NCBI GenBank assembly: GCA_903832325.1
Contig: CAILBC010000027.1
Span: forward strand, 186,001 to 250,000
DNA: 64,000 bases
DNA from: an uncultured Sphingomonadales bacterium
GTDB lineage: Bacteria; Pseudomonadota; Alphaproteobacteria; Sphingomonadales; Sphingomonadaceae
Direction: 5' to 3'
The notes beneath the pieces were generated by a model. The model had not been told where the DNA came from, searched no databases, and saw only the letters and a list, made by a program, of their open reading frames with translations. The first letter of the stretch is position 1. Every line of letters starts with the position of its first letter. A program made the position numbers and the translations under genes. Of the stretch, positions 18,689 to 27,764 are shown one piece after another.

Positions 18689-19669
18689 CTAAAATTGAAA
18701 TAATGATGCTGTATTGCCTATTTCAAGGTAATTTTCGTGCGATACCCGCGGCCATGCTGCCGGGGTCTGGTGTCGCAGCCAGGTGCATTGCCGTTTGACG
18801 TATTGCCGCGTCGCCTGCTGCCCGGCGGCAATGGCGGTGGCGGCGTCGCATGTCCCCGCCAGCCAGGCGGCGATGTCGCGCACGCCGATCGCGCGCATCA
18901 CCGGCAGATCGGGGTCCAGCCCGCGCGCCAGCAGGCTGCGCACTTCATCGATCGCGCCGCCGTCCCACATTTGCGCAAAGCGGCGGTCGCACCGGGCATG
19001 GAGCCAGCCGCGATCGGGCATCAGCACCACTGCGGCCAGCGCGATGCGGTCGGCAATCCCGCCTTCGCGCCGGCTGTGCCAGGTGGCGAGCGGCACGCCG
19101 GTCGACCGCACGACTTCCAGCGCGCGGGCCACGCGCGTGGTATCGGCCGGGGCCAGCGCGGCGGCACGCGGCGGGTCCTCGCGCGCCAGCGCGGCCCAGG
19201 CCTCGGCAACGGGCATCGCGCGCACTTCGGCGCGCACTTGCGGGTTGATCGGCGGGATCGGCGCAATCCCGTCGAGCAGGGTACGGATATAAAGGCCGGT
19301 CCCGCCAACCAGGATCGGCAGCCGGCCGGCGTGGTGCGCGGCATCGATTTCGGCGCGTGCCGCTGCGGCCCAGTCCGCCGCCGAACAGGCCTGTGCCCCG
19401 TCCCAGCTGCCGAACAGGCGATGCGGCACCCCGCGCATTTCGGCCGCAGTCGGCCGCGCGCTCAGCACCGCCAGGTCGGCATAGACTTGCGCGCTGTCGG
19501 CATTGATCACCACCGCGCCGGCCGGGGCCAGCATCGGGTGTTGCGCCAGGCGCACGGCAAGATCGCTCTTGCCGCTGGCGGTCGGCCCTGCGATGAGCGC
19601 AACTTTGGGCTTTTGGCCATCACGACCAGAGGAAATTTCGGTGCTTCCAGACGACTCTTCGGTGCTCAT
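18689..19669 (-). CDS. miaA: tRNA dimethylallyltransferase
   Basis: MiaA adds a dimethylallyl group to A37 of tRNAs that read codons beginning with U. The 326-residue protein has the P-loop [11 protein letters not shown] (about 28-38), then [12 protein letters not shown], the PHRLFGSWD segment and [15 protein letters not shown]. The tail carries [17 protein letters not shown]. The only in-frame ATG that fits is 19669, with AGGCGGG just upstream. It lies inside the 5' end of serB, which points the other way, so the two coding regions overlap by 29 bp. The much longer frame from 19984 is a serB shadow and was discarded. Confidence 0.94.
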   Translation of the reverse strand: MSTEESSGSTEISSGRDGQKPKVALIAGPTASGKSDLAVRLAQHPMLAPAGAVVINADSAQVYADLAVLSARPTAAEMRGVPHRLFGSWDGAQACSAADWAAAARAEIDAAHHAGRLPILVGGTGLYIRTLLDGIAPIPPINPQVRAEVRAMPVAEAWAALAREDPPRAAALAPADTTRVARALEVVRSTGVPLATWHSRREGGIADRIALAAVVLMPDRGWLHARCDRRFAQMWDGGAIDEVRSLLARGLDPDLPVMRAIGVRDIAAWLAGTCDAATAIAAGQQATRQYVKRQCTWLRHQTPAAWPRVSHENYLEIGNTASLFQF

Positions 19670-20546
19670 CGCCCGCCTGATAGCAGACCCGGAGACGCTT
19701 GGAGACCGGCTTGCGCTCGCGATGGACGAAATCGAGGACACCGGCGCCGAAGTGCTGGGGGCAGGGATGCTCGACAGCAACCCCGATGTGCTGGAGCTGG
19801 AAATCGAACAGGGCGACAGCGCGGCGGTGCGCCGCGTGCTCGATGCGCATTTCGGCGATGCCGACATGGTGCTGGTGCAGGGGCCGATCGTGCTGCCCCG
19901 CCTGTTTGTGTCAGACATGGATTCGACCATGATCGGGCAGGAATGCATCGACGAACTGGCCGATTTTGCCGGGCTGAAGGACAAGATCGCGGCGATTACC
20001 GAGCGCGCGATGCAGGGTGAGCTCGATTTTGCCGCTGCGCTCCATGAACGCGTGGCGCTGTTGGCGGGCCTGTCCGAAACGGCAATTGCCGAATGCCTGG
20101 ATCAGCGAATCCGGCCGATGGATGGCGCCGCCACGCTGGTGCGCACGCTGAAGGCGCTGGGCGCGCGCACTGTGCTGGTAACCGGCGGGTTTCACGCCTT
20201 TGCCGATACCGTGGGCGCGGCGCTGGGGTTTGACCGGGTGGTGGCCAACCATCTGGCCACGGCCGGCGGCGTGCTGACCGGGCAAGTGACGGGCGATATT
20301 GTCGACAGCGCGGTCAAATGCGCGGTGCTGGTGCATGAGGCGGGGCTGATCGGTGCCGATGCGGTCAGCCTGGCCACCGGTGATGGCGCCAACGACATTC
20401 CGATGTTGCGCGCCGCCACCCACGGCATTGCCTATCGCGCCAAACCAAAGGCGCGCGCGGCGGCGGACGGGCGGATCGAACGCGGCGATCTGACCGCAAT
20501 CCTTGATCTTTACGGAATTTCGCGCGACCACTGGGTCACGCATTGA
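19641..20546 (+). CDS. serB: Phosphoserine phosphatase
   Basis: SerB removes phosphate from O-phosphoserine, the last step of serine synthesis. The 301-residue protein joins an N-terminal ACT-like domain (about 1-85) to a HAD phosphatase domain. The nucleophile motif is [12 protein letters not shown] (Asp92 and Asp94), the second motif is LVTGGFHAF, and the third is [10 protein letters not shown]. The start is GTG at 19641, with AGAGGA seven bases before it. The divergent miaA start lies inside this coding region. A promoter candidate for the next gene overlaps the serB stop. Confidence 0.94.
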   Translation: MLPDDSSVLIARLIADPETLGDRLALAMDEIEDTGAEVLGAGMLDSNPDVLELEIEQGDSAAVRRVLDAHFGDADMVLVQGPIVLPRLFVSDMDSTMIGQECIDELADFAGLKDKIAAITERAMQGELDFAAALHERVALLAGLSETAIAECLDQRIRPMDGAATLVRTLKALGARTVLVTGGFHAFADTVGAALGFDRVVANHLATAGGVLTGQVTGDIVDSAVKCAVLVHEAGLIGADAVSLATGDGANDIPMLRAATHGIAYRAKPKARAAADGRIERGDLTAILDLYGISRDHWVTH

Positions 20547-20572
20547 CGCAATATTTACATCGATGTTAGTAT
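20543..20572 (+). promoter_or_regulatory. Promoter candidate for coq4
   Basis: TTGACG (20543-20548) and TAGTAT (20567-20572) are separated by 18 bp. The -35 element contains the TGA stop codon of serB, so the promoter is packed against the previous gene. Confidence 0.5.
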
Positions 20573-20605
20573 GGGAATCGCTCGAGATAAAGGGTGAGGC
20601 CTGCG

Positions 20606-21451
20606 ATGACTGCGATCCCGTTTGCGAATTCCACCCCGAAATGGGCGGACCTGCCGCTCTATGATGAGGCACGTCCGGTGCTGCGCACGCGCCCGGCAAA
20701 GGCCTGGCACCATTTCCGCGAACTGTTGAAAGACAAGGAACGGACCGAGGAAGTCTTCAAGATTTTCGAAGCGCTGCCCTGGGGCGGGATGCGCAACGCG
20801 GGCCAGCGGTTCCTCACCAGCGAACGCGGCCGCGCCATTGTCGCGCGCGAACCGTATCTGCCTGCAGTGCTTGACGACCACGCCGCGCTGCGCCGCATGC
20901 CGGCCGGATCACTGGCGCATGCCTATTGCGATTTCATGGAACGCGAAGGGCTGACGGCGCAGGGCCTGGTCGACGAATTTTCCCGGTTTGCAGCCGGCAA
21001 ACCCAAATTCCACGACCAGTTCGACTGGTATCTGAACCGCGCGCGCGATGTGCATGATCTGCTGCACGTGCTGACCGGCTATGGCCGCGATTCGCTGGGT
21101 GAAGCCTGCGTTCTGGCCTTTACCTACAGCCAGCAGCCCAGCCCGGCGCACTTGTTCATCGGCTATATGGCCGGGCTTAACATGAAACGCACGGTAAAGA
21201 GCAACGCCCCGGTGCTGCGCGCGGTGCGCGAAGGGCAACGCCTGGGCAAAGCCTGCCCGCGCCTGCTCGAACAATCGATCACCGAATTGCTGCCGCTGCC
21301 GATCGAAGACGTGCGCCGCCGGCTGAACATCACGCCGGCGCAGTTCTATCACAAGGCCCACGCCGAATGGAAAGCGCTGGGCGTCGATCCCTATGACCTG
21401 CTGGGCAAGGCGCTGCCCGCCCCGGGAGTGGAGCTGGCCAAGGCCGCCTGA
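20606..21451 (+). CDS. Coq4 family ubiquinone biosynthesis protein
   Basis: The 281-residue protein matches Coq4, a factor of the ubiquinone synthesis complex; recent work on the family assigns C1 decarboxylation and hydroxylation to the human and related proteins. The metal-binding signature HDLLH with the trailing GYGRDSLGEA lies at about residues 150-166. The N-terminal part is helical and the C-terminal part carries GYMAGLNMKR. I chose the ATG at 20606, with GAGG six bases upstream, over GTG 20594. The gene stands alone between serB and the convergent purL. Confidence 0.9.
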   Translation: MTAIPFANSTPKWADLPLYDEARPVLRTRPAKAWHHFRELLKDKERTEEVFKIFEALPWGGMRNAGQRFLTSERGRAIVAREPYLPAVLDDHAALRRMPAGSLAHAYCDFMEREGLTAQGLVDEFSRFAAGKPKFHDQFDWYLNRARDVHDLLHVLTGYGRDSLGEACVLAFTYSQQPSPAHLFIGYMAGLNMKRTVKSNAPVLRAVREGQRLGKACPRLLEQSITELLPLPIEDVRRRLNITPAQFYHKAHAEWKALGVDPYDLLGKALPAPGVELAKAA

Positions 21452-21476
21452 TCATCGCCTGATCATCGCCTGATCA
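21446..21476. repeat. 11-bp tandem repeat at the coq4 stop
   Basis: GCCTGATCATC occurs twice and then almost a third time (GCCTGATCATT). The first unit contains the coq4 stop codon TGA. Confidence 0.7.
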
Positions 21477-21483
21477 TTGATGG

Positions 21484-21512
21484 CCAGCCCCTTCCTTTCG
21501 GAGAGGGGCTGG
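21484..21512. terminator. Shared hairpin between coq4 and purL
   Basis: The inverted repeat CCAGCCCCT / AGGGGCTGG with a short loop lies between the convergent coq4 and purL genes and could end transcription from either side; U tracts are weak. Confidence 0.55.
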
Positions 21513-21528
21513 TTCAGGCGCGTGCGAT

Positions 21529-23796
21529 TCAGCCGTCCATCCAGTCGCGGAAAAACGCCTCGTTGCGATCTTTCAAGGCGCTGATCGCCACGGCAAAGCC
21601 CGGTCCGGCCACAGCACTGCCCCCCGTCGTGCCGATCCGGCGGACGGTCACGCCCGGCGCCGCCAGCACGGCATCGGCAGGGGTGGTCACCAGGTAACGG
21701 CTCTGGTCCTCGCCAAAGGCGCTGCCCGCATCGAGCGGTGCATCGATCCGGCAGCCGATGCCGCTCGCCCCGATGCCGCTGGCCCCAATGCCGCTCGCCC
21801 CAATGCCGCTCGCCCCAATGGTGCTAGCCCCAATGGTGCTAGCCATCGCCATTTCGGCCAGCGCCACCAGCAGGCCACCGTCGGCCACATCGTGCACCGC
21901 GCTGACCCGGCCATCGGCCACCAGCTCGCGCACGAATTCGCCGTTGCGGCGTTCTTCGGCCAGATCGACCGGCGGCGGCGCACCGGCTTCGGCGCCGAAC
22001 ACTTCGCGCAGATAAAGCGATTGGCCCAGATGCCCGCCGCTGGCCGGCCCGCCGATCAGCCAGATTGCCTCGCCCTCCGCCTTGAACCGGATCGTTGCCA
22101 TGGTGTCATGATCCAGCATCAGCCCGACCCCGCCAATCGCCGGGGTGGGCAGGATCGCGCTGCCGCCGCCGGTGGCTTTTGATTCGTTGTAAAGCGAGAC
22201 ATTGCCCGAAACGATCGGATAATCGAGCGCGCGGCAGGCATCGCCCATGCCATTCAGCGCCTCGACGATCTGCGCCATGATTTCGGGGCGCTGCGGATTG
22301 GCGAAATTCAGGCAATTGGTGATGGCCAGCGGCGTTGCCCCCACCGCGCAGATGTTGCGCCAGGTTTCGGCCACCGCCTGCTTGCCGCCTTCATAGGGAT
22401 CGGCATAGCAATAGCGCGGGGTGCAATCTGTGCTCATCGCCAATGCCTTGGTCGTGCCGTGCACGCGCACCACCGCCGCATCGCCGCCCGATTTCTGCAG
22501 CGTATCGGCGCCAACCTGGCTGTCATACTGTTCCCAGATCCAGCGCCGGCTGGCAAGATCGGGGCAACCGATCAGCGTGAGCAGATCGGCGCCAAGGTCG
22601 GTGCTGGCGGGCACCGGGGGCAGGGCCGGCACTGCCGCCCAGGCCTTGTATTCGGTCAGCGACAGATGCGGCCGGTCATAAAGCGGGGCTTCATCGGCCA
22701 GCGGGTCGAGCGGAATGTCGCAGACCACTTCGCCGTTCCATTCCAGCACCATGTGGCCGGTATCGGTCACTTCGCCGATCACCGCGAAATCGAGTTCCCA
22801 CTTGGTGAAAATCGCTTCGGCCATCGCCTCCTTGCCGGGCTTCAGCACCATGAGCATGCGCTCCTGGCTTTCCGACAGCATCATTTCATAGGGGGTCATG
22901 CCGGTTTCGCGGCAGGGCACCTTGTTCATGTTCAGCCGGATGCCGGCGCCGCCCTTGCTGGCCATTTCGACCGAGCTGGAGGTCAGCCCCGCGGCGCCCA
23001 TGTCCTGGATCGCGACAATCGCGTCGGTCGCCATCAGTTCCAGGCACGCCTCGATCAGCAGCTTTTCGGTGAACGGGTCACCCACTTGCACGGTGGGGCG
23101 CTTTTCATCGCTTTTGTCATCGAAATCGGCGCTGGCCATGGTCGCGCCGTGAATGCCGTCGCGCCCGGTTTTCGACCCGACATAGACAATCGGATTGCCC
23201 AGGCCCGTCGCCGCCGAATAGAAGATCTTGTCGGTATCGGCCACGCCCACGGTCATCGCGTTGACCAGGATGTTGCCGTCATAGGCCTTGTGGAAATTGG
23301 TCTCGCCGCCAACCGTGGGCACGCCGACGCAATTGCCATAGCCGCCGATGCCCGCAATCACGCCCTGCACCAGGTGCTTCATCTTCGGGTGGTCGGGTCG
23401 GCCAAAGCGCAGCGCATTCATGTTGGCCACGGGCCGCGCGCCCATTGTGAACACATCGCGCAGGATGCCACCCACCCCTGTCGCCGCGCCCTGATAGGGT
23501 TCGATGTAGCTGGGGTGATTGTGGCTTTCCATCTTGAAAATCGCGGCCTGGCCATCGCCGATGTCGATCACCCCGGCGTTTTCACCCGGCCCGCAGATCA
23601 CCCAGGGCGCCTGCGTGGGCAGCTTTTTCAGATGCAACCGGCTGGATTTGTAGGAACAATGTTCCGACCACATCACCGAAAAGATGCCCAGCTCCACCAG
23701 ATTGGGCTCTCGCCCCAGCGCGTGGAGCACGCGGGCATATTCGTCATCGGTAAAGCCGTGGGCGGCAACGGTTTCGGGTGTGATCTGTCCAGCCAT
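21529..23796 (-). CDS. purL: Phosphoribosylformylglycinamidine synthase subunit PurL
   Basis: PurL uses ATP and ammonia (delivered by PurQ) to turn FGAR into FGAM in purine synthesis. The 755-residue small form has the N-terminal signature [12 protein letters not shown] at about 42-53 (His46 of the active site), [14 protein letters not shown] and [26 protein letters not shown] second half with [11 protein letters not shown] completes the pseudo-dimer. The odd part is a 30-residue run of IGAS(G/T) units near residues 650-680, made by six 15-bp tandem units, in a surface loop after ALAEMAMAS. purQ and purS are not in the window. Confidence 0.96.
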   Translation of the reverse strand: MAGQITPETVAAHGFTDDEYARVLHALGREPNLVELGIFSVMWSEHCSYKSSRLHLKKLPTQAPWVICGPGENAGVIDIGDGQAAIFKMESHNHPSYIEPYQGAATGVGGILRDVFTMGARPVANMNALRFGRPDHPKMKHLVQGVIAGIGGYGNCVGVPTVGGETNFHKAYDGNILVNAMTVGVADTDKIFYSAATGLGNPIVYVGSKTGRDGIHGATMASADFDDKSDEKRPTVQVGDPFTEKLLIEACLELMATDAIVAIQDMGAAGLTSSSVEMASKGGAGIRLNMNKVPCRETGMTPYEMMLSESQERMLMVLKPGKEAMAEAIFTKWELDFAVIGEVTDTGHMVLEWNGEVVCDIPLDPLADEAPLYDRPHLSLTEYKAWAAVPALPPVPASTDLGADLLTLIGCPDLASRRWIWEQYDSQVGADTLQKSGGDAAVVRVHGTTKALAMSTDCTPRYCYADPYEGGKQAVAETWRNICAVGATPLAITNCLNFANPQRPEIMAQIVEALNGMGDACRALDYPIVSGNVSLYNESKATGGGSAILPTPAIGGVGLMLDHDTMATIRFKAEGEAIWLIGGPASGGHLGQSLYLREVFGAEAGAPPPVDLAEERRNGEFVRELVADGRVSAVHDVADGGLLVALAEMAMASTIGASTIGASGIGASGIGASGIGASGIGCRIDAPLDAGSAFGEDQSRYLVTTPADAVLAAPGVTVRRIGTTGGSAVAGPGFAVAISALKDRNEAFFRDWMDG
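21757..21846. repeat. 15-bp in-frame tandem repeat inside purL
   Basis: Six 15-bp units (type AATGCCGCTCGCCCC with point variants) encode repeated Ile-Gly-Ala-Ser-Gly/Thr. The outer units have diverged from the middle ones, as expected of an expanding and decaying minisatellite. Confidence 0.95.
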
Positions 23797-23825
23797 GCCC
23801 GGCCTCTAACGCAAAGCGTGAAAAA

Positions 23826-23858
23826 GTGGGAACCGGTTTTTTCGCAAAAAGCGATCGG
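23826..23858. repeat. Interspersed repeat, family 4, copy 1
   Basis: The core GTGGGAACCGGTTTTTTCGC with the following AAAAAGCGATC resembles 29855-29888 (GCGGGTACCGGTTTTTGCC, AAAAAATCAC). It lies in the 85-bp gap between purL and the next membrane protein gene. Confidence 0.55.
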
Positions 23859-23881
23859 GCCAACAGCGAACGAACATGGCG

Positions 23882-24538
23882 TCAAGCCACCCGCCGTCGC
23901 GATGCCCCCACCAGCGCAGACGCCGCGATCACCATGGCATAGGCAAACAGCGCCAGTTCCTGCTGCGCGGGCGCCAGCGTGGTCGTGCGCACGCCAAACC
24001 AGTCGATCGCCTGAAATGCGATCAATTCGACAATCAGCAGCCCCAGCGCCAGCCCGGCCCAGCGCGCCACCGGCCGCGTGCGCCGCACATAGAACGCCAG
24101 CGCGCCGAACGTGATCGCCAGCTCCAGCGGCTTTTCGATCAATGGCACATTCCACAGCCCCAGGCCCAGCCGGGGCGGGCCGCCAAGCAGGGTGAGGTCG
24201 GGCCGGTGCACCAGCAGATCGAGCAGCCAGTGCGACACCACCAGCGCGCCCACCATCACCGCCATCGCGCGATTGCGCCACACCGCAAAGGCCGCCAGCC
24301 CCAGCGCCAGGCCAAACCCGGCGGTGCCGAGCAGGCTGTGGGTATAGGGCAAATCATAAAGATCGAGCCAGTTGGTCGCGGTGGCGCCCGCGATCAGGCG
24401 GTAATGTTCGATTCCCGCCAGCGCAAAGCTGAAAAAGGCAAGGTCCACCAGCTGCGTTGCGACCGCCGCCAGCCACAGCGGCGGCCCGTTGCGCGCGCCC
24501 GCTGCGGCAAAGCCGGGCGCATAGTGTCCGATGAACAC
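23882..24538 (-). CDS. Membrane-bound metal-dependent hydrolase-like protein
   Basis: The 218-residue protein starts at GTG 24538, seven bases after the DUF2177 stop; an ATG at 24601 would overlap that gene. It begins FIGHYAPGFAAAG, shows about six hydrophobic helices, and carries His/Asp motifs at membrane edges: DLYDLPYTHSLLGT and VSHWLLDLLVHRPDLTL. This pattern fits the YdjM/DUF457 type of inner-membrane putative metal hydrolases. No substrate is known. It is probably cotranslated with the DUF2177 gene. Confidence 0.7.
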   Translation of the reverse strand: MFIGHYAPGFAAAGARNGPPLWLAAVATQLVDLAFFSFALAGIEHYRLIAGATATNWLDLYDLPYTHSLLGTAGFGLALGLAAFAVWRNRAMAVMVGALVVSHWLLDLLVHRPDLTLLGGPPRLGLGLWNVPLIEKPLELAITFGALAFYVRRTRPVARWAGLALGLLIVELIAFQAIDWFGVRTTTLAPAQQELALFAYAMVIAASALVGASRRRVA

Positions 24539-24545
24539 CGGTGGC

Positions 24546-24941
24546 TCAGCCAAACCGGCGCGCAGCGGCCGTGGCCACCGTGGCGGCCAGCGCCGTGGCA
24601 AAGCTGCCCCAGGCGATGTCTGTCAGCGTCAGCCATGTCGGCCAGCGCGCCAGCGTGGCCTGGTTGGTGAGGTCATACGTTGCATAGCACAGCCCGCCCA
24701 GCAGCGCGGCATTCAGCGCCGCCGTGCCCACGCCATCGGCCAGCCCGGGCCGCACTGCAAACCACACCATGCCGGCCAGATAGACCAGATAAAACACCAC
24801 CGCCGGCCCGGCGCGAAAATCCGCTGCCAGCAGGTCACCGAGCGCCGGGCGATAGACTCGCGACCCGGCCCAGCCCAGCCAGCACGCATCGAGCGCGCCA
24901 AACACCAGCGCCGCCACGCCATATCCGATCAGCCATTTCAT
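24546..24941 (-). CDS. DUF2177 family membrane protein
   Basis: The 131-residue protein has four hydrophobic helices and the phrases that mark DUF2177: LDACWLGWAGSRVYRPALGDLL near the N-terminus, FYLVYLAGMVWFAV in the middle, and CYATYDLTNQATLARWP followed by TLTDIAWG. The function of the family is unknown. It forms a probable two-gene unit with the downstream membrane protein. It is divergent from xseB with about 100 bp between them. Confidence 0.85.
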   Translation of the reverse strand: MKWLIGYGVAALVFGALDACWLGWAGSRVYRPALGDLLAADFRAGPAVVFYLVYLAGMVWFAVRPGLADGVGTAALNAALLGGLCYATYDLTNQATLARWPTWLTLTDIAWGSFATALAATVATAAARRFG

Positions 24942-25043
24942 CCCCGGTCTCCTTGGGCCGGCACGCCCGGTTCGGCCGGCGCGTGCAATTGTGTCTGGCG
25001 ACGGGCTTGACCGTACCCGCGCGGGGCGTCAATTGTCCTTGTG

Positions 25044-25298
25044 ATGACATCCGAAACCGATATCGCTGCGCTGTCCTTCGAAGACGCGCTCAAAGCCCTG
25101 GAAGACGTCGTGCGACGGCTGGAAAGCGGCGAGGCGCCGCTCGACGAATCGATCGCGCTCTATGCCCGCGGCGATGCGCTGCGCGCGCATTGCCAGGCGC
25201 GGCTGGATGCGGCGCAGGCGCGGATCGAGGCGGTCGTGGCCGATCGCGATGGCCGTGCCGCCGCCACCCGCCCGTTTGACGCCCCCGGCGAAGGCTGA
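25044..25298 (+). CDS. xseB: Exodeoxyribonuclease VII small subunit
   Basis: XseB is the small helical subunit that coats the XseA catalytic subunit of exonuclease VII. The 84-residue protein shows the family signature LSFEDALKALEDVVRRLESGEAPLDESIALYARG and ends in a short acidic tail. ATG 25044 directly follows an in-frame GTG (25041), so either may serve as start. ispA follows six bases after the stop, the usual xseB-ispA order in proteobacteria. xseA is not in the window. Confidence 0.95.
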   Translation: MTSETDIAALSFEDALKALEDVVRRLESGEAPLDESIALYARGDALRAHCQARLDAAQARIEAVVADRDGRAAATRPFDAPGEG

Positions 25299-25304
25299 CC
25301 CGCG

Positions 25305-26213
25305 ATGGCCACCACTGTCCATCCCGAAACCCTGCTTGGCGATGCCCTGGTGCGCATCGCCAAAGAGGTGGATGCCTGTTTCGATACCTTGCTGCCGGTG
25401 CCGGGCGATGCGCGCGACCGGCTGTTCGAAGCGATGCGCTATGCCACGATCGGCGGGGGCAAGCGGCTGCGGCCGCTGCTGGTTGCTGCGGTTGCGGGCA
25501 TGTTCGGCGTCGATCGCAGCGTGGCGGTGCGCGTGGGCACCGCGATCGAGGCGATCCATGCCTATTCGCTGATCCACGATGATCTGCCGTGCATGGACAA
25601 CGATGCCATGCGCCACGGCAAACCGACGCTGCATCTGGCCTTTGACGAAGCGACCGCGGTGTTGGCGGGCGATGCGCTGCACGCTCTGGCGTTTGAAATC
25701 CTGTCTGACCCGGCGCTGATCGGCGATCCGTTCACACGCATCGAACTGGTGCGCACGCTGGCCATGGCGAGCGGCGCCACGGGCATGGCGGGCGGCCAGA
25801 TGATGGACATGGTGGCCGAAACCACCGCGTTCGATCTGCCCACGGTATCGCGGCTGCAACAGCTGAAAACCGGCGCGCTGCTTGGCGCTGCGGTGGAAAT
25901 GGGCGCGATTCTGGGCAAGCTGCCGGCCGAAGGGCGCGCGCTGCTGCGTGGCTATGCCCGCGACATTGGTCTGGCTTTCCAGATTGTCGACGATCTGCTC
26001 GATACCGAAGGCGACGAGGCCGCCGCGGGCAAGGCGCTGCGCAAGGATGCCGAAGCCGGCAAGCAGACTTTTGTTTCGCTGCTTGGCGCCGACCGCGCCC
26101 GGGCCCAGGCGCACATGCTGGTGGGTCAGGCGGTGCATTATCTGGGTTCGCACGGCGAAGAGGCCGAATTGCTGCGCGCAATCGCGCGGTTCATTGTCGA
26201 ACGCGACCGCTGA
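25305..26213 (+). CDS. ispA: Farnesyl diphosphate synthase (geranyltranstransferase)
   Basis: IspA builds farnesyl diphosphate from isopentenyl diphosphate and DMAPP or geranyl diphosphate. That product feeds ubiquinone side chains, carotenoids and bacteriochlorophyll phytyl groups. The 302-residue protein has the first Asp-rich motif DDLPCMDND (about 89-97) with the two-residue insertion typical of bacterial short-chain synthases. The second motif is FQIVDDLLDTEGD, and GGGKRLRPLLV lies at about 49-59. It is coupled to xseB, and coaD follows 58 bp later across a palindrome. Confidence 0.95.
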   Translation: MATTVHPETLLGDALVRIAKEVDACFDTLLPVPGDARDRLFEAMRYATIGGGKRLRPLLVAAVAGMFGVDRSVAVRVGTAIEAIHAYSLIHDDLPCMDNDAMRHGKPTLHLAFDEATAVLAGDALHALAFEILSDPALIGDPFTRIELVRTLAMASGATGMAGGQMMDMVAETTAFDLPTVSRLQQLKTGALLGAAVEMGAILGKLPAEGRALLRGYARDIGLAFQIVDDLLDTEGDEAAAGKALRKDAEAGKQTFVSLLGADRARAQAHMLVGQAVHYLGSHGEEAELLRAIARFIVERDR

Positions 26214-26227
26214 AGCTGGTTGGACTT

Positions 26228-26251
26228 CGGGCCCGCACAAGACCGGGCCCG
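26228..26251. repeat. Inverted repeat between ispA and coaD
   Basis: CGGGCCCG occurs twice around an 8-base loop, and each arm is itself self-complementary. No U tract follows, so the RNA hairpin is more likely a processing or translation signal than a terminator. Confidence 0.6.
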
Positions 26252-26271
26252 GTCAGGGAAAGGATTTGGGG

Positions 26272-26793
26272 ATGGCGGACCACAAGGAACGCGTTGGCGT
26301 CTATCCGGGCACGTTCGATCCGGTCACGCGCGGGCACATGGATATTATCCGGCGCGGGGCAAAGCTGGTGGATCGGCTGATCATCGGCGTGACCACCAAC
26401 ATGTCGAAAAATCCGATGTTCACGCCCGATGAACGCATCGCCATGGTCCGCCGCGAAATCGGCAGCGCCGGCCTTGCCAATGTGGAAGTGACCGGATTCA
26501 ACGCCTTGCTGATGAAATTTGCCGAACATCAGGGCGCCAGCGTGATCGTGCGCGGCCTGCGCGCCGTGGCCGATTTTGAATACGAATACCAGATGGCGGG
26601 GATGAACCAGCAACTGAACAACCGCATCGAAACGGTGTTTCTGATGGCCGATGTCAGCCTGCAGCCGATCGCGTCAAAGCTGGTCAAGGAAATCGCCTTG
26701 TTCGGCGGCGATATCACCCATTTCGTGTCGCCCGCGGTGCGCGATGATGTTGTCGCCCGGGTGGACGCGCAGGGGCGGCTGGGCGATTATTGA
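26272..26793 (+). CDS. coaD: Phosphopantetheine adenylyltransferase
   Basis: CoaD transfers AMP from ATP to 4'-phosphopantetheine, the penultimate step of coenzyme A synthesis. The 173-residue protein begins with the nucleotidyltransferase motif VYPGTFDPVTRGHMDII (about 10-26, the T/HxGH motif). It has NPMFTPDERIAMV, the substrate contact VIVRGLRAVADFEYEYQMAGMN and the second nucleotide motif ISSK-like QPIASKLVKEIA. The start at 26272 is inside a longer frame that begins out of family, and AAAGGA lies upstream. Confidence 0.96.
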   Translation: MADHKERVGVYPGTFDPVTRGHMDIIRRGAKLVDRLIIGVTTNMSKNPMFTPDERIAMVRREIGSAGLANVEVTGFNALLMKFAEHQGASVIVRGLRAVADFEYEYQMAGMNQQLNNRIETVFLMADVSLQPIASKLVKEIALFGGDITHFVSPAVRDDVVARVDAQGRLGDY

Positions 26794-26841
26794 CCGGGGC
26801 GGGGGGCCGCGCGTCTGTGGCCTGAAGTGTTCGCCCGATTT

Positions 26842-26910
26842 GTTCCCCGGAATTGTTCCCCCGAATTGTTCCCCAGAATTGTTCCCCGGAATTGTTCCCC
26901 GGAATTGTTC
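26842..26910. repeat. 13-bp tandem repeat upstream of the periplasmic cyclophilin
   Basis: Five 13-bp units (GTTCCCCGGAATT with single changes) and a partial sixth lie between coaD and the cyclophilin start. Each junction forms the inverted repeat GGAA-TTG-TTCC, so the array presents several copies of the same small palindrome 13 bp apart. Confidence 0.85.
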
Positions 26911-26970
26911 ATTGCAGGCTCAGGCCCGCTGGCCTATCCGCACAGGCGAACTGACGACAGGATACACTTG

Positions 26971-27681
26971 ATGCGTTTTCGCGTGCTTGCCTCTCTCGCG
27001 CTTGGTGCTGCGCTGTTTGCCACCCCGGCGCTGGCCCAGCAGAAGGAATCGACCAAGGCCGAGGTCAAGCCGTTCAAGGTTGATCCCGTGGTCTCGTCCA
27101 GCAAGATCCCCTATCTGATCGACGCGGATGAAAGCCATGATCCCGAAAACGTGCTGGTGCTGTGGCTGTCAAACGGCGGGCGCGTGGCCATCCGGCTGAT
27201 GCCGCAATGGGCGCCGCACCATGTTGACCGCATCAAGACGCTGACCCGGCAGGGATTTTACGACGGGGTGATCTTTCACCGCGTGATCGACGGGTTCATG
27301 GCGCAAACCGGCGACCCCACGGGAACCGGGCAGGGCGGGTCAAAACTGCCCGATCTGGATGCCGAATTCAACGATGTGCCGCATGGCCGGGGCACCGTTT
27401 CGATGGCGCGCACCGATGAACCGAACACGGCGAACAGCCAGTTCTTCATCGTGTTCTATCCAAAGTCTGCGCTCGATCGCAAATATACCAATTTCGGCCG
27501 CGTGCTCAGCGGGATGGACGTGGTTGACCGCATCGTGCGCGGCGAACCGCCGGCGCATCCCACGCGCATCATCCAGGCCTCGATCGCCGCCGATCACAAG
27601 CCGGCCCCGGTGATTCCCGCCGAAACCGCCGCGCCCAAATCGATCAGCGCCGACATGCTGAACCATTCGCAGGCGCATTGA
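26971..27681 (+). CDS. Periplasmic peptidyl-prolyl cis-trans isomerase (cyclophilin type)
   Basis: The 236-residue protein begins with a clear signal peptide (MRFRVLASLALGAALFATPALA, cleavage after ALA at about residue 22). The cyclophilin core carries VIFHRVIDGFMAQTGDPTGTG (with the catalytic Arg), RGTVSMARTDEPNTANSQFFI and NFGRVLSGMDVVDRI. It speeds proline isomerisation during folding of exported proteins. ATG 26971 has AGGA eight bases upstream; the longer frame begins inside the 13-bp repeats and was rejected. A C-terminal tail of about 35 residues goes beyond the cyclophilin fold. Confidence 0.92.
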   Translation: MRFRVLASLALGAALFATPALAQQKESTKAEVKPFKVDPVVSSSKIPYLIDADESHDPENVLVLWLSNGGRVAIRLMPQWAPHHVDRIKTLTRQGFYDGVIFHRVIDGFMAQTGDPTGTGQGGSKLPDLDAEFNDVPHGRGTVSMARTDEPNTANSQFFIVFYPKSALDRKYTNFGRVLSGMDVVDRIVRGEPPAHPTRIIQASIAADHKPAPVIPAETAAPKSISADMLNHSQAH

Positions 27682-27764
27682 GGCGTTTTTGTTGACTCTC
27701 GGGAACGCAAACCTTTTGCCCCGGCGCCCGATCCTCTCACGGCCGGCCATGACAAAGTCCCGCG

